A stretch of DNA of 64,000 nucleotides from Takakia lepidozioides (lineage: Eukaryota > Streptophyta > Takakiopsida > Takakiales > Takakiaceae). The stretch lies in assembly GCA_030704615.1 (NCBI GenBank), contig CM060734.1, positions 60,588,042 to 60,652,041 of the forward strand, given 5' to 3'. Shown one piece after another: positions 1 to 10,348 of the stretch. Under the pieces are notes generated by a model. It did no database searches. It was not told the DNA's origin and saw only the letters and a list, made by a program, of their open reading frames with translations. Numbering within the stretch: position 1 is the stretch's first letter; each line of letters opens with the position of its first letter. The translations under genes were made by a program, and so were the position numbers.

Positions 1-160
1 GTTCCGGTTCCACAATTATTTCAAGAGACGGTTCCGGATCCGGTTCCGGTTTTTTTTTATTGAGCCGGTTCCGGTCCCAACTTTTAAACATGGGGGCGGT
101 TCCGGTTACCGGTTAGTTGCTGATAAAAACCATCGGTTCCCGGTTAGGTTCCGGTTCTAT
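1..160. repeat. GGTTCC-rich low-complexity cluster (first)
   Basis: The hexamer GGTTCC/CCGGTT recurs many times between AT-rich spacers. It reads like degenerate simple repeat and may be the edge of an unrecognised element, since a second cluster of the same hexamer lies at 590-745. No open frame or terminal signal is visible. Confidence 0.7.
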
Positions 161-410
161 TTTAAAAATATATTTGTTTAATTTAATTAGATTTAAAATA
201 TTTTATCTCAGTCCGGTAGATTAAATAGTAGTGTATTCACATATTTGAACTAAAATCCAACGATTTTGTTAGTTTTCACTAACACAAAAAAACAAACAAA
301 AATACTCTAAATAAACTGGTAGAAGAAAATGGGTAAAATTTTATGGGTTGAAAGTACTATTCAGCTACATGGCAAGTATTGGGATCTTCAAACATTTTAT
401 TGATGAACTT

Positions 411-528
411 AGCCAGGATATCATGGAGCTGGAGATTGAGCCCAAGATCTCATGGTGCTGAAGCATTGAACATAGAATCTCATGGCCTTCAAGCATTGAA
501 CCCAGGATATCAGGAGCTTGAGAGCATT
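411..528. repeat. Four-copy 30-bp tandem repeat
   Basis: Four consecutive units of 28, 30, 30 and 30 bp (411-438, 439-468, 469-498, 499-528) share the pattern of a CATGG or CAGG core followed by AAGCATTG or a variant. The unit length is a multiple of three and one frame stays open across the array, but there is no start codon or longer frame. I regard it as a minisatellite or a scrap of a repeat-protein gene. Confidence 0.65.
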
Positions 529-589
529 AAATAAGTTTGCCCGGGGCCACCAGCCCCACCAAGGGGTCAAGAACAAGAACATGTTTTTA

Positions 590-745
590 TCCCCCCTACC
601 CCGGTTCTCCGGTTCTCACACCCAGCAGGAACCGCCGGTTCGGTTCTGCGCCGATCCCCATTGGCAAGTTCCGGTTCCAGGTCAGGTTTTGTAGGAATGG
701 GCCCGGTTCCGGTTAACCTGAACCTGAACCGACGGTTAACCTGGG
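590..745. repeat. GGTTCC-rich low-complexity cluster (second)
   Basis: The GGTTCC/CCGGTT hexamer again dominates, as in the cluster at the window start. The two clusters bracket about 430 bp that includes the 30-bp tandem repeat, so all three may belong to one unnamed element. Confidence 0.6.
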
Positions 746-898
746 TCCCGGCGGGTAACCGCCCAACACTGGTATCTACCGCACCTGGTGCTATCCTAGC
801 TGCCGCCCAAGCTACGGGTCGCTCGGGCCAAGGTTTCCCTTTCTTAAAAGAAAAAGAAAAAGAAAATAGATCTTTCCATCGAGGACAATTGATTTATA

Positions 899-947
899 AT
901 TAAAGATATAAAGATTAAAGATATAATTAAAGATATAATTAAAGATC
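899..947. repeat. Short AT-rich tandem repeat upstream of CCT5
   Basis: About four copies of a 12-13 bp unit ATTAAAGATATA lie roughly 230 bp before the CCT5 start codon. A purine-rich stretch (GAGAGA) follows at about 1074-1096, in what is probably the 5' leader. Confidence 0.6.
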
Positions 948-1177
948 ATCCCAGCACTAGATTGATCGTTAATAGACTTCTGGCAATTCTTCATCCATCC
1001 ATCACCGGCGACCGAGAACCGAAGCAACCGGTGGACACAGCCCTGGCGGGAAAGCGAAGACAAGGCTGCGCGTTGAGAGAAAGAGAGAGAGAGCGAGGAT
1101 GTGGAGGAGTGTGCGTGGCGTGCAGTGAAGACGGGGCGGGGCAGGAGGCAGGCGGGGACTGCCTGCATTGTGCAGCC

Positions 1178-4100
1178 ATGGCGTTGGCCTTCGACGAGTA
1201 TGGGCGATCCTTCATCATCATCCGCGAGCAAGAGCAGAAATCGCGGGTCCGTGGCCTGGATGCACAGAAGGCCAACATCATGGCGGCCAAATCCGTGGCG
1301 CGCATTTTGCGAACCTCTCTTGGGCCCAAGGGCATGGACAAGATGTTGCAGAGCGCCGACGGCGACGTTACCATCAGTAAGAACAACTTCTTGTCTTCTT
1401 AGTATTATGTGGTAATTACCCTCTCAGTACGCAGTTTTTGCTTTATAACTCTCCTCCCCGTGATATTTGAGTTTGTCTTCTTATTGTTTCGTCAGGTTTC
1501 TTTCTGGAGATGTGTCTTGGTCACTTTTTGTTTTTCGGTTGTGTGTCATCAAGCATTAGAATATTGTCATCACTCAATCAAGGAAATTGTTGTCTTTAGG
1601 TTTATGTCAACTTCTTACCCAGTTAATGTCCAGTTGTGCTTCGCTGCGAGGTTTAGTTACTATGACCTCTGGATGGATAACAACTGCACACAGCTCCAGT
1701 AAAAAATAAAATTGTCTTTGTTTGTGTGGGAATTTATGTTATTTAACTACTCTGGTGTTTCTAGTTTCTACCCCTGTGTGCTCCTCCACGGTTGTCTTTT
1801 CAATTTTTTGGAGTTTGTATCTAACTCTGGACTTCTCTCTATGGCTCATGCAGTGCTTCTGCATTCCTCGTTTTTTTTCCGCCTATTAGGGATGTGTTCA
1901 AGGATAATAAGTTCCACAGGACAATTTCACGAACCTTAAATATACATTACACATGTTGAAGAACCTTATGCTGTTCTCGCATTTTGGCCACAGAGATCTG
2001 GCAAAGGTAGGGTTAAAAAAACAGGCTTTGGCACACTGCTTGTTGCTTGCAAGGTCAACCCTTTGGCAATGAACTGACATTTAGGTGTTTTGTGATGTAT
2101 GGCAGCAAATGATGGGGCGACAATTTTGGAGCAGATGGAGGTTGAAAACCAAATAGGAAAGCTGATGGTGGAGCTCTCGCGAAGCCAGGACTACGAGATT
2201 GGTGATGGAACAACTGGCGTGGTGGTATTGGCTGGAGCCTTACTTGAGCAGGCTGAGGTGCTGCTAGAGAGGGGCATTCATCCTATCCGGGTTGCTGAGG
2301 GCTATGAAATGGCTTCCAAGATGGCAGTTGATCACCTTTCACACATTGCACATAAATTCGAGTTCAGCCTCTCCAAAGATGAGGCGCTTGTCCAGACGTG
2401 CATGACCACCCTCTCTTCTAAGATGTACAAGTTTCTCTCTCTGAAGCCTTCACCCTTAGACAATCGCTAGAACATTAATTGTGGTTTCTGGATTTGTTCC
2501 TCTCTCATGTTTTCTTCCATTTTGTCCCATAAGCTCTACGAGCTTTCCGCGGACGTTATAAAGCACCATTTCATTTCATTTCATTTCTCTCTGAAGCTAC
2601 ATTGATTAACTCAACTTTATTTTGTACTTCACACAAACTTTCCCTCTCCCCTTCTGCTTCTTGTTCAAACAGATCTCTTTGAGACCTTTGCATCACGGAT
2701 TATCAATCTATCACACGACTAGCCCAAAAGCAAGGGGTAATATCACTGCTGGACTGACCCCTGGGTTGGTGGTCTGGGTTGCAGTGTGGGACGGTGTAAG
2801 CGCATGTTGGCAGAGATTGCTGTAAAAGCAGTGCTGGCAGTGGCTGACCTAGAGAGGCAAGACGTGAATCTGGATCTGATCAAAGTGGAAGGGAAAGTGG
2901 GGGGAAAGCTTGAAGACACAGAGCTTGTCTACGGAATAGTGGTCGACAAGGATATGAGCCACCCCCAGATGCCAAAGAAAATTGAGAATGCTAAAATTGC
3001 CATCCTGACGTGCCCCTTTGAGCCTCCAAAGCCCAAGACCAAGCATAAGGTGGACATTGACTCAATTGAGAAGTTTGAAGCTTTGCGCGACTCTGAGAAG
3101 AAGTACTTCGATGAGATGGTGCAGCAGTGCAAGGTATGGGATATGTTTCTTTCCCTGTTCTGCAGCTTTTGGAAACTTGGATAGCAAAGTTATCTGATCT
3201 CTGTACTTCTGTGCAGGATGCTGGTGCCACACTAGTGATCTGTCAATGGGGTTTTGATGACGAAGCCAATCATTTGCTGATGCACCGTGGGTTGCCAGCT
3301 GTACGGTGGGTTGGAGGAGTGGAGTTGGAACTCATTGCTATTGCCACAGGTTTTTGTTATTCTTGCTCTTCCTGTGATGTCCTTTGATTACTGGCTGCTT
3401 TTGCTGCTGATTTGCAGTGCATCCTTCTCTTTCTTAGTTCGAAAGCTTATGGATGTGTTCCTCTCCCATAACTGTAGAGTTGGCTGCTTTGTTGCAGGTG
3501 GCCGCATTGTCCCAAGATTTCAGGAGCTTACACCCGATAAGCTGGGCAAGGTAGGGCACACTACTTTTAGAATTGAGGAATATGGGAAACATCAGGACCC
3601 AACAGTAGGAAATTGTAACATGACACAGGTAGTCTCGTGATTATAAAAACATATTTGGCTCTTGGGAAATTGTGGTTTCTTGATGAGGTGGAGGTGCTGG
3701 CAGGAAGCCATTTTCCTGGTTTGCAAACAACATTAACTTGATTATTGATCATCAGTGAAGGTATTTGATTCGAGATTGAATGACTTGTTATGTTTGGATG
3801 CTAAATGTCTTTTGTGGGTACCTTTTCAGGCTGGATTGGTGCGGGAGAAAAGCTTTGGAACAACAAAGGACCGAATGCTGTACATTGAACAGTGTGCCAA
3901 TTCGAGAGCTGTCACCATCTTCATTCGTGGTGGTAGGTTCTTCCCTCTGGTGTGTGTTTGTGCAAGCAAGAAAGAGACCTTGGGCTTCCTGTGTGCCAAG
4001 GGCTTCTATTTTGGGCCTTTGGGAGGCCTTTGGCTTTTTGTTACCCTGGTGGTTTCTTGACCTTGCTGACATGTTATACAAAGAGGTTTTCAAAATCCTG

Positions 4101-5182
4101 ATGATCTGGTGTTCTGTTGGCTCTTAACTCTTTGTGGAAAGGAAACAAAATGATGATTGAGGAGACAAAGCGGAGTCTGCATGATGCACTATGTGTGGCA
4201 AGAAACTTGATTCGTGACAATTCAATCGTGTTCGGTGGTGGATCAGCTGAGATTTCCTGTTCCTTGGCTGTTGAGGCGGCCGCTGATAAGATTCCGGGTG
4301 TGAAGCAGGTTCTGTCTCTCTCCTTGTTATAGTGTGTCGTTGCCGGGCATACCAGTTGCAGGCTGAGGCAATTGCTATGGCATTTCTGGATGGACTTGCA
4401 TATCCTCGTAGGTGAAAGAAGTAACTCAGGGACCATGCCTTTTTGCATATACTGTAGTCCACTCACAGGAACAGTTGATGAGGAAATTTTTGTTCGCAAT
4501 GTTGATGTGTTTGCTGTCCAAGAGTGGTGGTCTTGAATCAGTTTGCTTCTATGGATCACTACAGGTTGAGTTTATGTTACTGATATGGGAGGCTTTGTTG
4601 GTTGGTTACAGTATGCCATGAGGGCATTTGCAGATGCACTTGATATGGTGCCCATGGCCCTTGCAGAGAACAGTGGTTTGCAGCCCATCAACACATTGAC
4701 GGCTGTTAAAGCACAACAAATCAAGGTAAGAACCAGTTGGCTCTTTCATAGAGTTGTCTGACCAAATAGGGAATAGTGGTTGCAAGGAGTTGATTACTTA
4801 GTCAATGCTCTTTGGCCTCCTTTTCTCTCTCACTCGTGGAGTGAGGCTTCAGGAATTCTAGTGGCCAGGTGTCTGTATTCTTACCTTCCCTCTCATTTGG
4901 CGTGCCATCTGAAGGGAATTTCCATTGCAAGCACTGATCTCCACCTCCCCCTCTCTTCCCAATCTTTCTTCTATCAGAGTATCAATGTGACCTTCTCTTC
5001 ACAACTGGCAGGAACGGAACCCATACTTGGGGATTGACTGCAATGACACAGGGACAAATGACATGAGAGAGCAAAACGTGTTCGAGACACTGATTGGTAA
5101 AAAGCAGCAGATGCTTCTGGCAACCCAGGTGGTGAAAATGATTCTCAAGATTGATGATGTGATTACTCCCTCGGGTTATTAG
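1178..5182 (+). CDS. CCT5: T-complex protein 1 subunit epsilon (CCT5), nine exons
   Basis: This is the epsilon subunit of the cytosolic TRiC/CCT chaperonin, which folds actin, tubulin and other proteins by ATP-driven cycles. The exons are 1178-1376, 2106-2424, 2785-3133, 3217-3349, 3498-3550, 3830-3932, 4142-4308, 4612-4725 and 5012-5182. All junctions are GT-AG and stay in phase, giving 535 residues, the length I recall for Arabidopsis CCT5. The ATP-site motifs of group II chaperonins are visible: LGPKGMDKM and NDGATIL near the start, [12 protein letters not shown] in exon 2, and GGGSAEI in exon 7. The sequence follows plant CCT5 along its whole length (I am comparing from memory). The start is the first ATG giving the conserved N-terminus MALAFDE. 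Intron 2 contains a small LINE tail. The gene looks intact and functional. Confidence 0.97.
2448..2585 (+). mobile_element. 5'-truncated LINE tail in CCT5 intron 2
   Basis: This segment is nearly identical to the 3' end of the large LINE (about 37610-37750), covering the last codons of its ORF2, the untranslated tail and the terminal (ATTTC)n repeat. It is flanked by a direct repeat TCTCTCTGAAGC at 2436-2447 and 2586-2597, the expected target-site duplication. It therefore marks a target-primed insertion that broke off after about 140 bp. Confidence 0.9.
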
Positions 5183-5283
5183 GCACCCTTATGTCTGTTG
5201 TGGTTGTAATATGCTGATTTAGCCCGTGAGACACCAGATTTATTCTGGCACTTAAACATTGTCAAGCCCAATCATGATTGCAG

Positions 5284-5426
5284 CCCTGCCGTCTGCTAAA
5301 GTGGCGCCCTGGAACCTTCGAGAGTTTTGTGGAGTTCCCAATGTGCGGGCTCTTGTCTTGGAGATGTTTCTGAACACACATAGTGAAGTTGGCAAATGTA
5401 ATGCATTAGCTGAATTTTTGGAAGAG
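5284..5426 (+). other. Exon-like open segment of unknown origin
   Basis: About 100 bp after CCT5 a segment with a plausible acceptor (GATTGCAG) and donor (GAAGAG then GTATGTGG) stays open and reads as a compact, protein-like sequence beginning ALPSAKVAPWNLREFCGVPN. I do not recognise the family and find no partner exon. It may be a captured exon or the remains of a gene. Confidence 0.3.
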
Positions 5427-5819
5427 GTATGTGGTTAACCTTGAAGGACCCCAAACCCAATTGGCCAAAGTTGGGCTTGACACCCCTTGCCCTCTATTAG
5501 TAAAGCTTCCAGAAAATTTTGACCGCAAAACTCAAAAGATTGTGATGTCCTTGATGTTTTTTTTCTTGTCCTTGGGATGTTTTAGTTGGGTGAATGTTTG
5601 TTTTCTTACGAGTGGGTAAATCTTTTTGGATGGTTCTATGGATTTCTTATGTTTCACTTGTTTGTCAGCAAAGTATCTACTTGTCGGTGTGGGTCAAAAG
5701 TCTGAATTGTATTGCTTCATTTATGACTTCTCCTTTGTTCCTTTTTAGTAAAACAACCGTGAATAGAGAGAGAGATGACTCCGGCCAAAGCCAACGTAAC
5801 TAAGAGCCACTTTGCCTTG

Positions 5820-6003
5820 TGGCTACTGCCCCTGCAAACGAGATTAAAAGGCTGAACAGATTGTCTGAGCTGATGAAGGAGGCCGGGTACACTCGCCTTG
5901 CATTAGATGATGTGGAGGAGGAGCAAAGGAAATCTGTATGCTACCACAGTGAGAGACCAGGCTGTTGGGCTCATCAGTACGCCCGATGTCCACGTGCTCT
6001 GTG
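5820..6003 (+). pseudogene. Fragment of a PPR DYW domain
   Basis: The frame reads RLSELMKEAGYTRLALDDVE and then CYHSER, which matches the start of the DYW deaminase-like domain of plant PPR proteins (RLSGLMKEAGYVPDT... and HSEK in the copy at 15.2-15.9 kb). A frameshift after HSER moves the continuation (LISTPDVH) to another frame. There are no PPR repeats before it and no zinc-binding CxxCH after it. It is a broken leftover on the opposite strand from the 15-18 kb PPR locus. Confidence 0.7.
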
Positions 6004-7689
6004 AAATATCTGTTTACCATGCTTACCCCAACCTCCTCTATAATATGCATCCATGTCATAATAGATCAGAATACCAAATAGTGTCACTATTAACCCTTAA
6101 GGGCCTGCCATTGGGCAAATTTCACCCCTAAAAAAAAAAATCCTCTAGTTAGTTAATTGAGGCTACACACCTACCCTGATACATCCAAAAAAATTGAACC
6201 TTACCAGGTTTATCTTGTGTACCATATACATCTACTCATCAAATTGTGGAAAAATTAACATAAATCATGAAAGATTTTAGTGTTTTAGTGAGAGGGTTTT
6301 TTTTTTGGGATTTTGTAAAGTATAGAATTTGATCTTTGACCAAACTATTTAGGTGATGGGTGGATTTTTCCTGCTCCTATCTCCCACATAGAAATGTGGT
6401 ATGTTGTCATAGCCAACTACTTTGGAAGTTTCAAATCAACCAACCTTTCCTTTTAGGGTCCTTTGTATGTATTTGAGGTGAGGGCAAAATGTCCTCCATA
6501 GCTTACTAAGTCAAAGTGAGCCCTCACAAGAAATCCACTCCTTGATAAAGTTGTTTCACTCAATCGCTCTGGTGAGGGTGTGACATGTAATACAATAGTG
6601 AGCCTAGAAAAAAAAAACTAGATCCAACGGTACAATCTACAAATGTAGGCCCCCGAGTGGACAAGTTACTTTCCTGCCCACATGTCTGCAAATTACCTCC
6701 CCCAGTAGAGGTTTCCTGCGACTGTTGAAGGGCGACGTAAACTTTCAACCTCTATGGCGGGTGGGCAGGGTGTGTAGTGTAGTTCACTGCCAGCATGCCG
6801 GCTAACGCGTGCCAATAATATCTCGCCACGCAGATGGTCAACTTTGCGTGGCCCCTCCCTATGCTCCAATATTATGACCCCTGCGTTTTCTAGAAAATCT
6901 ACATGTCAGAGAATTTATTAGAATATACTGCTTTCAATCTGAGAAGGTGGGCCATGTTGCCAGAATATTAATTGTAATTGAAACCATTGAAAAATATTAA
7001 AATCTGCGAAAAGTAGAGAAAAAAATGTACTTCCTCAAAACCTGAATCAGGTCTCTTGGGCCCTTAAGGGTTAAAGGATGAATATGATGGATGATTGGGA
7101 TGTTTATTTCAATTTGATTTTTAATTTTTTGGGATTTTTGTTTTGTTTTGTTTTTGTTTTGTTGAAGAAAGTGGCCGCAGGGAGACCCAAATATATTAAA
7201 GAGGAAAAAAACAAGGCGTGAGATAGAGGGAGGCCCTGCCATTGTTTTATTGATATGAAGTGTAACATGTGTCCAAATGGGAACTAAAAACTTCCATGTT
7301 CCCATTAAGTCTCATGGGAACAACCCATGATATAAGGTTAAGGTCACTTTGGCCAACTTGATGCATAGTTCCTACCCTGTCGGGTAGGACCAATAAACCT
7401 CTCATGACATGCCATGGAAGCTGAGGAAGGGGACACCGCCCCGTAACTAGAGTATCACAAGGTAGGTCCTAACATAAGTCTTCGTGGCAGCGAGATTCCT
7501 ACATAATCAAATATAGTCTAGGGGATGTTCCTCCTGTATTTAGAGGGCTCCAAGGAGAGCTGGGCCTTTGATTTGCCCTTGCCAAAGCTGCGCCTGTGCC
7601 TCCAATTCACATCAGATTCTTATCTGGGGGTAGAGACGGGTGCTAATAGAGCTGGCAGCACGCTGGGAGGGAGTCGTCCCATGCAACAT
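6004..7689. other. AT-rich intergenic stretch, no gene seen
   Basis: Open frames here are short and have no recognisable family or splice-consistent partner. A poly-T/GTTTT-rich tract lies near 7130-7165. The phrase 'gggccttaagggttaa' or its reverse occurs near 6090 and 7065, possibly the ends of an unnamed element, but I could not confirm terminal repeats. Confidence 0.4.
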
Positions 7690-8170
7690 AGAGGTACCAG
7701 AGGTTCTGTTGCATAGGATGCCGCGTTTCGCCCAATTGTTGTAAAAGCTAGAGAGTAGTTGCCCTCTCCTTCTCTTTGAAGCTCTGGAAAAAATTACACA
7801 TAGAACATTCCACGCTTTTCTTACTTCAAACATCAAGTCTGAGTGAACCCTATGCACCACAATGCTCACACAGCGAGATTGACCATCATAGACGAGAACA
7901 TTTGGACTTCCAAAGGTTCCACAAAGTGTGGGCGCGCAGGGCCGCCCACACCGCGGGCAGTGACTCCGAATGGACTGCCGACATTTAACAGAAGAATATA
8001 ATGTGTCATGGGAGTGGCGGAGTTCCAAAGACCATAGAACGTCCGAATGAGACTCCATACTGAAACATCCAAGGTGCAATCCATGAGACAATGTTCCATC
8101 GTTTTGTTTTCAAGGTTTTGGCAGAATGAGCAACCTTGGCCTAACTCACCACTAGAGATCCATGAATTAA
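7690..8170 (-). mobile_element. LINE remnant: reverse-transcriptase zinc-binding (zf-RVT) region
   Basis: On the minus strand the frame before 8099 reads CSFCQN, then EHCLMDCTLDVSVW, the CxxC...HxxxxC pattern of the zinc-binding segment behind plant LINE reverse transcriptases. After a frame change it continues as AVWAALRAHTLWNLWKSK, resembling the conserved region that follows in these proteins. At least one frameshift breaks the frame, and neither reverse transcriptase nor endonuclease is nearby. The sequence differs from the LINE family in the centre of the window, so it comes from another lineage. Confidence 0.65.
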
Positions 8171-8344
8171 GGTCACTTTCTCAATTGTCCACATCGTCAT
8201 ACTATCTTATACAAATGAACTATTGGAAAGAAAAAAGGAAAAGAAGAACTATTGAAATTTGTCCCTACTAACTTACATTGTCTATGTTCACATACAACTT
8301 CATAGATTTCCATCCTATGCATCACATGCCGGTTTCAACTTGAA

Positions 8345-8605
8345 ATTCAGGCCACCACCTGTCGGTGGCTAAGTTGAATAGAGCACAGAGTGCCACCCAA
8401 GTGATTTTGGGTACAAATTCTGCTACCTTGTCGGGTGTGGTATAACTCCCCCTTCCCTTGGGCCATGTCCGTGAGCCTTGTGCTCGGTGCCTCATGGCAA
8501 GGTTATTATGAAGGAGGTTATTTTTTCCTCTCATTATAATTGATAAGGGGCCTGATTTGTGAGCGGCGCTCCCGGGTATTTCCTTTTAAAATGTTTAAAA
8601 AAAAG
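8345..8605 (+). mobile_element. SINE copy 1 (tRNA-like head, shared 3' body)
   Basis: The copy has a degraded tRNA-like head with a B-box-like GGTACAAATTC near 8408, and ends in an A-rich tail. Its 3' half (GGAGGTTATTTTTTCCTCT, then GGGCCTGATTTGTGAG and GCGCTCCCGGG) parallels the segment at about 9520-9590. The shared 3' body and variable head suggest two members of one SINE family. Confidence 0.6.
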
Positions 8606-9002
8606 AAAAGCATCAACCCGATGCATAGGCCCTGACTTAGACTTCCTATACTTTCCAAACGAACTCCAATTTACATGAAATTCACACAGCATCATGTCGG
8701 AAGCCCACCTATCCCTAAGTTTCCAGAAAATTTTAGTACCTTCTTTGTAAGGGGGTGTCTCTACATGACTAGACGCACATTTGAGAGACTTTGGAATATG
8801 AAAAACAAAACTTATCTTGCTTTTTCTCAAATCCGCGGCTGCGGTCCCAACGTTTCCTGTCCAGTTGGGAGTTGTTGATCATAAAACATGGATGAAATCC
8901 ATGCATGGGAAATGGGGCTATGCGGTCTCGCCCTCTAATTTCACAGCAGCCCCTTTGTTTGCAGTTGAACCCAATCTCCGTTTCAGGTTTGGACATAGAA
9001 CC

Positions 9003-9130
9003 AGGTTGTAGCCCAGTGGTAATGGGCACATACCACCTTGGAAGTGGTTTTGGGTTCAATCCACCGATTCGTGTCACAAAGGTGTCCACCTTCCTACTGG
9101 AAGGCAGTATGGTCACGAGACACCATAATT
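9003..9130 (+). mobile_element. tRNA-derived SINE-like sequence
   Basis: A good RNA polymerase III A box (TAGCCCAGTGG, 9009-9019) and B box (GGTTCAATCC, 9053-9062) stand 44 bp apart, as in tRNA genes and tRNA-derived SINEs. I see no convincing acceptor stem for a functional tRNA. The downstream part does not clearly share the 3' body of the copies at 8345 and 9385, so it may belong to another subfamily. Confidence 0.5.
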
Positions 9131-9180
9131 GAGACACTATAATTTAGAGACCATTAGGCTTCCTAGGGAGGCGTCATATA

Positions 9181-10073
9181 TACCGTACTTACCTAGCTTA
9201 TTATGCAATAATTAATTCAAAATCAAGTGCCTAATTAAATTTAGAACTTTTTTGGAAAATGTGCCTAAAACTTGGAAAAATGCTCCTGAGAAGTGCCTAA
9301 TTGCTCGAAAACTGTGAAAAACAAAAACCAAAATGTCCAAAAAATGCCTACATTGTATTATTTAAAGTCCAAAAAATGGCAAAAATACATCAGCTGGTAA
9401 GTGCACAGTGTGTCGCCCTGGTGGTTCAGGGTTCAAAACCCGCTGCCCTTCCTGGTGTGTGGATTGTTCGTGACCGGTTGGTCTGGTGGTGACGTTCCCA
9501 CCTGTGTGCCTAATGTCTTATCTGAAAGGGGGTTGATTTTTCCCCCTCCTCAAGGGCCTGAATTGTGAGGAGTCGCTCCCAGGTTTCCTTTTTTTTCAAT
9601 AATAATAAAATGCCTACAATTACCTCAACAATAGTTTTTGAGGGAGGTAAAAAACAATTGTTCATTATGTTATTTTGTTATGGACGTGGTGCCTTTGCAT
9701 AAGAACCGTAGATCCTTGATAAGAGTGGATGAATGTTTTCTCAACGAACTATATTAAGGCTCAACATAAGATCTAGCAACTATGGAGGTGTGCTAACAAA
9801 GAGGAGAGCCATATTTTCATAACACATATCAAGTAACGCTCTAGTCATGCCATTTTCAAGTGTAAATGTTTACAGACCAAAGATATCATCACATTAAGGG
9901 TGACATAACAAAAAGTAGGTAACATTTATCCATGGTCGACTGTAATACATGCCTAATGTTTGGAATTTACCTAGGTGAGGTGCCTAAATAATAAAAACGA
10001 GTCTGCCTAAATACATTCTTTTTTTATTAATTATTAGGCGCGGAAGTGCCTAATAAGCTAGGTAAGCATGGTA
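9181..10073. mobile_element. 893-bp non-autonomous DNA transposon with 23-bp terminal inverted repeats
   Basis: The ends (9181-9203 and 10051-10073) are inverted repeats of TACCRTRCTTACCTAGCTTATTA that agree at 21 of 23 positions. Both are flanked by TATA, a possible target duplication. The interior is AT-rich, codes for nothing recognisable and contains about nine copies of TGCCTA(A/C) spread toward both ends, reminiscent of the subterminal transposase sites of hAT and CACTA elements. A SINE (9385-9608) sits inside. The superfamily cannot be decided without the related autonomous element. Confidence 0.8.
9385..9608 (+). mobile_element. SINE copy 2, nested in the inverted-repeat element
   Basis: A perfect B box of the GGTTCRANNCC type (GGTTCAAAACC, 9430-9440) follows a weak A-box region. 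The 3' half (GGGGGTTGATTTTTCCCCCT, then GGGCCTGAATTGTGAGGAG and CGCTCCCAGG) parallels SINE copy 1. The sequence ends in a T-rich tract followed by an AATAATAATAAAA tail. Because the DNA transposon continues on both sides, this SINE inserted later. Confidence 0.65.
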
Positions 10074-10348
10074 TATATATTTTAATTTTGGGTTTGGAGT
10101 TTGAACCCATGTCCAGATCCAGTACCCGCCAGATCCAACGCCAGTCGTTGCGTACGCGCCAAATATAGATCTAACGGTGTCAGACTGTCGACGATCAATC
10201 GGCTTGATTTCTCCTGCGATGTTTGTTGCTTTTGTGTTGTGTATTTGCGAGTTGGATAGTGAGGCAGGCCTGCCAGTGACTCTGCTGCATTCCTGCACTG
10301 CACACTTGTTCGCTCACACTTTGGGACTCGCTCATTTCACTTGTCACC

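Noticed and set aside
9003-9130. tRNA gene
   Set aside because: A and B boxes are good, but I could not form an acceptor stem and the flanks behave like a SINE.
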